Part shown: one piece after another, positions 61,384-64,000 of the stretch | Numbering within the stretch: the first letter of the stretch is position 1 | How the letters are laid out: every line of letters starts with the position of its first letter | Origin: JBCCTX01 sp965263105 | GTDB taxonomy: Bacteria > Bacteroidota > Bacteroidia > J057 | Length of the DNA stretch: 64,000 nt | Assembly (NCBI GenBank): GCA_965263105.1 | Contig: CBDHGL010000003.1 | Location: 2,604,001-2,668,000 of the forward strand | Reading direction: 5' to 3' | Notes under the pieces: model-generated | Told to the model about the DNA's origin: nothing | The model's database searches: none | What the model saw: the letters and a program-made list of their open reading frames with translations, nothing else | Program-made: the position numbers and the translations under genes

Positions 61384-62964
61384 CTAAAGAACCGGAGCCG
61401 CCTCCAAGATCTCCGTATTCACTCCCGCCTTGAACTGCTCAAAATTCTCTTGGAAAAGCCCTACCAATTTCCGTTTCGTTTCATCATAGGCCTCCTTATT
61501 CTGCCAGGTATTTCTAGGAATCAGAATTTCAGAAGGTACTTCAGGACAAGAAAGGGGGATGGATAAACCAAAATGAGGATCTTCCTGATATTCCACTCCT
61601 TCTAAAGAGCCATTGTGAATGGCATCAATGATGGCACGTGTATAGCGGAGTTTGATTCGTGAGCCTTCCCCATAGGGTCCTCCCGTCCAGCCTGTATTTA
61701 CCAACCAGGCTTTTGCTCCATGTTGTGTGATCTTCTGGGCAAGCAACTGGGCATACTTATTGGGATGCCAGACCATAAAGGCGGCGCCAAAGCAGGCTGA
61801 GAAGGTAGCCTGAGGTTCTGTTACGCCCATTTCCGTACCCGCAACTTTGGCCGTATACCCTGAGATAAAATGATAACTGGCTTGTTCTGGGCTGAGCCTA
61901 GATACAGGAGGAAGAATACCGAAGGCATCGCAGGTGAGGAAAATAATATTTTTGGGGTGCCCTGCCATACAGGGCTTCTGGATATTTTCTATATAGTGGA
62001 TGGGATAAGATGCTCGGGTATTTTGTGTAATACTCGTATCGGAATAATCTACTTGGTGAGATTCCTTGTCATAAATGACGTTTTCCAGGATAGTTCCAAA
62101 GCGGATGGCGTGGAAAATATCCGGCTCCTTTTCTTCACTGAGATCTATGGCTTTGGCATAACAACCACCTTCAATATTAAACACTCCTTCATCCGTCCAG
62201 CAGTGTTCATCATCCCCGATCAATTTGCGCTTAGGGTCTGCACTTAAGGTCGTTTTACCTGTACCAGAAAGCCCAAATAGTACGGATACATCCCCTTGTT
62301 CCCCTACATTGGCAGAGCAATGCATGGGTAAGACTCCCTGAAGCGGCATCAGGTAATTCATCACAGAGAAAATGCCTTTTTTCATTTCTCCTGCATATTG
62401 GGTACCCAAGATGACAATCTCTTTTTTCTCTAGAGAAAGATCAATGCTCGTCTTTGAAGTCATACTAGCCGTATTGCGGTTGGCTGGGAAGCCTCCGGCA
62501 TTGAAGATGACATAGTCAGGCTCTCCAAAATCGGCGAGTTCCTCCTCGCTGGGCATGATCAACATGTTCTGCATAAATAGTGCGTGGTAGGCCCTGGTAC
62601 AGATAATTCGAACTTTGAGTCGATAGGCAGGATCCCATCCAGCAAAGGCATCTACCACAAAAAGCCGCTTGCAGGTGTTGAGGTAGTCAATACCCCTTTC
62701 CCGGTTGATGAGGAAAATCTGCTCATCTAATTCAATATTGATGTCTCCCCAGTCTATGTTATTTTCTGATTCAGGATTCCGGACAATGCGCTTATCCTTG
62801 GGGCTTCTTCCCGTTTTTTTTCCTGAATAAACCATTAAGGCTCCTGTATCAGAAATAGCTGTCCCTTCCTCGTTCCTAAGGGCAATTTCATACAGTAGGG
62901 GTACACTCGTATTCCGATGGATAGTTGGTACCTCTATTTCGTATTGAGAAAGCGAGAATGACAT
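61384..62964 (-). CDS. pckA: phosphoenolpyruvate carboxykinase (ATP)
   Basis: A 526-residue ATP-dependent PEP carboxykinase, which converts oxaloacetate and ATP to PEP and CO2 for gluconeogenesis. Motifs: MVYSGKKTGRSPKDKRIV, MHCSANVGEQGDVSVLFG, the kinase-1a P-loop GLSGTGKTTLSADP, the metal site DDEHCWTDEGVFNIEGGCYAK and TRASYPIHYIEN. Length and motif set are those of the bacterial ATP form, not the GTP form. It is monocistronic, with about 340 bp upstream. The enzyme fits a lifestyle of growth on amino acids and acyl-CoA-derived C4 units. Confidence 0.96.
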   Translation of the reverse strand: MSFSLSQYEIEVPTIHRNTSVPLLYEIALRNEEGTAISDTGALMVYSGKKTGRSPKDKRIVRNPESENNIDWGDINIELDEQIFLINRERGIDYLNTCKRLFVVDAFAGWDPAYRLKVRIICTRAYHALFMQNMLIMPSEEELADFGEPDYVIFNAGGFPANRNTASMTSKTSIDLSLEKKEIVILGTQYAGEMKKGIFSVMNYLMPLQGVLPMHCSANVGEQGDVSVLFGLSGTGKTTLSADPKRKLIGDDEHCWTDEGVFNIEGGCYAKAIDLSEEKEPDIFHAIRFGTILENVIYDKESHQVDYSDTSITQNTRASYPIHYIENIQKPCMAGHPKNIIFLTCDAFGILPPVSRLSPEQASYHFISGYTAKVAGTEMGVTEPQATFSACFGAAFMVWHPNKYAQLLAQKITQHGAKAWLVNTGWTGGPYGEGSRIKLRYTRAIIDAIHNGSLEGVEYQEDPHFGLSIPLSCPEVPSEILIPRNTWQNKEAYDETKRKLVGLFQENFEQFKAGVNTEILEAAPVL

Positions 62965-63308
62965 AATAGTTATTTTATTTTTTGAAATTTCAGAATATCG
63001 TTTTTGTGGATAGTCCTTCTTTTTCTGAACTATATCTAAAGTTACGAAGGAATTCTTTCAATTAAATGACGTTGAAATAACCGTAAACAATACTGGAAAT
63101 AATTTACAAATTGATAATGGCAAACGGAGTTGAATAATGCTTATTGGCACAAAAAGCAAGTTGAATTTTGAGTGATATTCGATATAAATTTCAGCCAATA
63201 ATCCATAAGCTGAAATACGCTTTCCTAAAGGTATGCATCTAATAAAAGCGTAAGAATATGGAATGTCATAAGTGGCCCTGCTAATTATCATTGCATCTAT
63301 TCCTCGAT
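62965..63308. other. intergenic region, no gene found
   Basis: AT-rich spacer between argB and pckA. An open frame at 63058-63291 (minus) has no recognisable similarity, low-complexity Ile/Phe/Leu-rich content and no start context, and I do not consider it a gene. The pckA promoter should lie in 62970-63060; TAACTTTA near 63041 on the minus strand resembles a -7 box without a well-placed TTG. Confidence 0.5.
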
Positions 63309-64000
63309 TTAATCAATAAGAATAGTACCTGAAAATTGCCGATCTTGAATGTGGGCTATTGCATTGGGTTGACAGAGATAAACGCGATATACGCCTTTTC
63401 GAATGGCCTCAAAAGCATTGTCTAATTTGGGTATCATCCCACCGGATATGATTCCTGTTTTCTGGAAGATTTTGAAAGAGGAATAGTTGATTTGAGGAAT
63501 CAGACTTTTGGGGTCATTAGGGTTTTCCAATATGCCAGGGAGTTCAAAACAATAAACGAGATGGATTTTAAATTGGCTTGCTAAGGCCTGTCCTAAGGCA
63601 GAGGCGATCGTATCAGCATTGGTATTGAGTAATTGTCCCTGGCCGTCGTGGGTGATAGGGGCAAACACAGGAACGATTTCCCTTTCCAGCAATGGGAGAA
63701 TCATGTCAACCTGGACGCTATCTATATCTCCGGCAAAGCCGTAATCAATTTCTCCTACCGGTCTCTTGTGAGCTTCAATGACTGACAAATCGGCACCTGT
63801 CAATCCCAGAGCCTGTATCCCTTTTTGTTGGAGTCGAGCTACCAAATCCTTGTTTACCCACCCTGCATAGGTCATGACCGCAATGCGCAGCATGTCGGCA
63901 TTGGTAATCCTGCGTCCATTTATGAGGGGAGCTTCAATTCCCAGGCGTTCTGCCATGACAGTAGCACTCCGGCCTCCTCCATGTACCAGAATCTTTTTTC
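63309..64000 (-). CDS. argB: acetylglutamate kinase (partial, start lies beyond right edge)
   Basis: The frame is open to the window edge, giving about 230 residues of the C-terminal part. It reads KKILVHGGGRSATVMAERLG at the edge (the substrate-binding GGG loop), then INGRRITNADMLRI, GLTGADL, NTNADTIASALGQALAS and GGMIPKLDNAFEAI, all standard acetylglutamate kinase motifs of the amino-acid-kinase family. The enzyme phosphorylates N-acetylglutamate (or N-succinylglutamate/ornithine intermediates in Bacteroidota) in arginine synthesis. An ATG at 63956 lies inside the domain and is not the start. The rest of an arg operon probably lies to the right. Confidence 0.92.
   Translation of the reverse strand, partial: KKILVHGGGRSATVMAERLGIEAPLINGRRITNADMLRIAVMTYAGWVNKDLVARLQQKGIQALGLTGADLSVIEAHKRPVGEIDYGFAGDIDSVQVDMILPLLEREIVPVFAPITHDGQGQLLNTNADTIASALGQALASQFKIHLVYCFELPGILENPNDPKSLIPQINYSSFKIFQKTGIISGGMIPKLDNAFEAIRKGVYRVYLCQPNAIAHIQDRQFSGTILID

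Noticed and set aside
63058..63291. 77-codon frame upstream of pckA
   Set aside because: AT-rich, low-complexity, no start context and no known motif.
1..64000. CRISPR array, tRNA, rRNA or replication origin
   Set aside because: No regular repeat-spacer pattern, cloverleaf sequence, rRNA stretch or DnaA-box cluster was seen on either strand.

Overview
The window is chromosomal DNA of a Bacteroidota bacterium. The evidence is a SusC/SusD pair, a TonB-dependent receptor with a carboxypeptidase-like plug extension, type IX secretion (T9SS) type A tails on two exported proteins, many lipoproteins with N-terminal Cys lipoboxes, a DUF1800/DUF1501 pair and an almost complete lack of Shine-Dalgarno sequences. 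Sulfatases and galactan-type enzymes suggest a marine, algal-polysaccharide lifestyle. Order or family cannot be fixed from sequence reading alone. I saw no tRNA, rRNA or CRISPR array.

Layout. 1-8.9 kb: a leftward acyl-CoA catabolic operon headed by a TetR regulator with a palindromic operator. It holds carboxyltransferase, a small four-helix-bundle gene, biotin carboxylase/BCCP, crotonase, BKACE (DUF849), a PECR-like SDR and an AMP-forming acyl-CoA synthetase that runs off the left edge. It resembles leucine (liu) or acyclic-terpene (atu) catabolism, but a BKACE sits where HMG-CoA lyase might be expected. 9.2-16.4 kb: a phosphotransferase, an envelope gene trio (beta-barrel, lipocalin-like lipoprotein, S41 protease), two Gfo/Idh/MocA oxidoreductases and an alpha/beta hydrolase. 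16.5-21.3 kb: a T9SS-secreted beta-helix protein with a TonB receptor.

21.7-42.2 kb: a polysaccharide utilisation region with a cycloisomerase of the enolase superfamily, AraC regulator, two sulfatases, sugar porter, SusC/SusD, a giant FG-GAP/ASPIC lipoprotein and a DUF5107-TPR protein. It contains three broken genes (aldehyde dehydrogenase, GH127/DUF1680, GH16) and a frameshifted sulfatase tail. The gene complement is what one expects of a red-algal galactan (carrageenan/agar, 3,6-anhydrogalactose) locus, here caught in decay: the import half is intact and the depolymerising half is damaged.

42.6-48.7 kb: RtcB RNA ligase divergent from a WYL regulator, then a leftward tyrosine-catabolism group (homogentisate dioxygenase, fumarylacetoacetase, flavin-reductase-like protein). 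48.8-56.8 kb: M23 peptidase, amidase, a DUF559 gene next to hairpin repeats, a DUF1800 gene and a DUF1501 gene with three frame breaks. 57-58.9 kb: a GNAT acetyltransferase cut off beside an IS110-family element whose upstream leader could encode a bridge RNA. 58.9-64 kb: amidohydrolase, NagB-like isomerase, ATP-dependent PEP carboxykinase and acetylglutamate kinase, which runs off the right edge.
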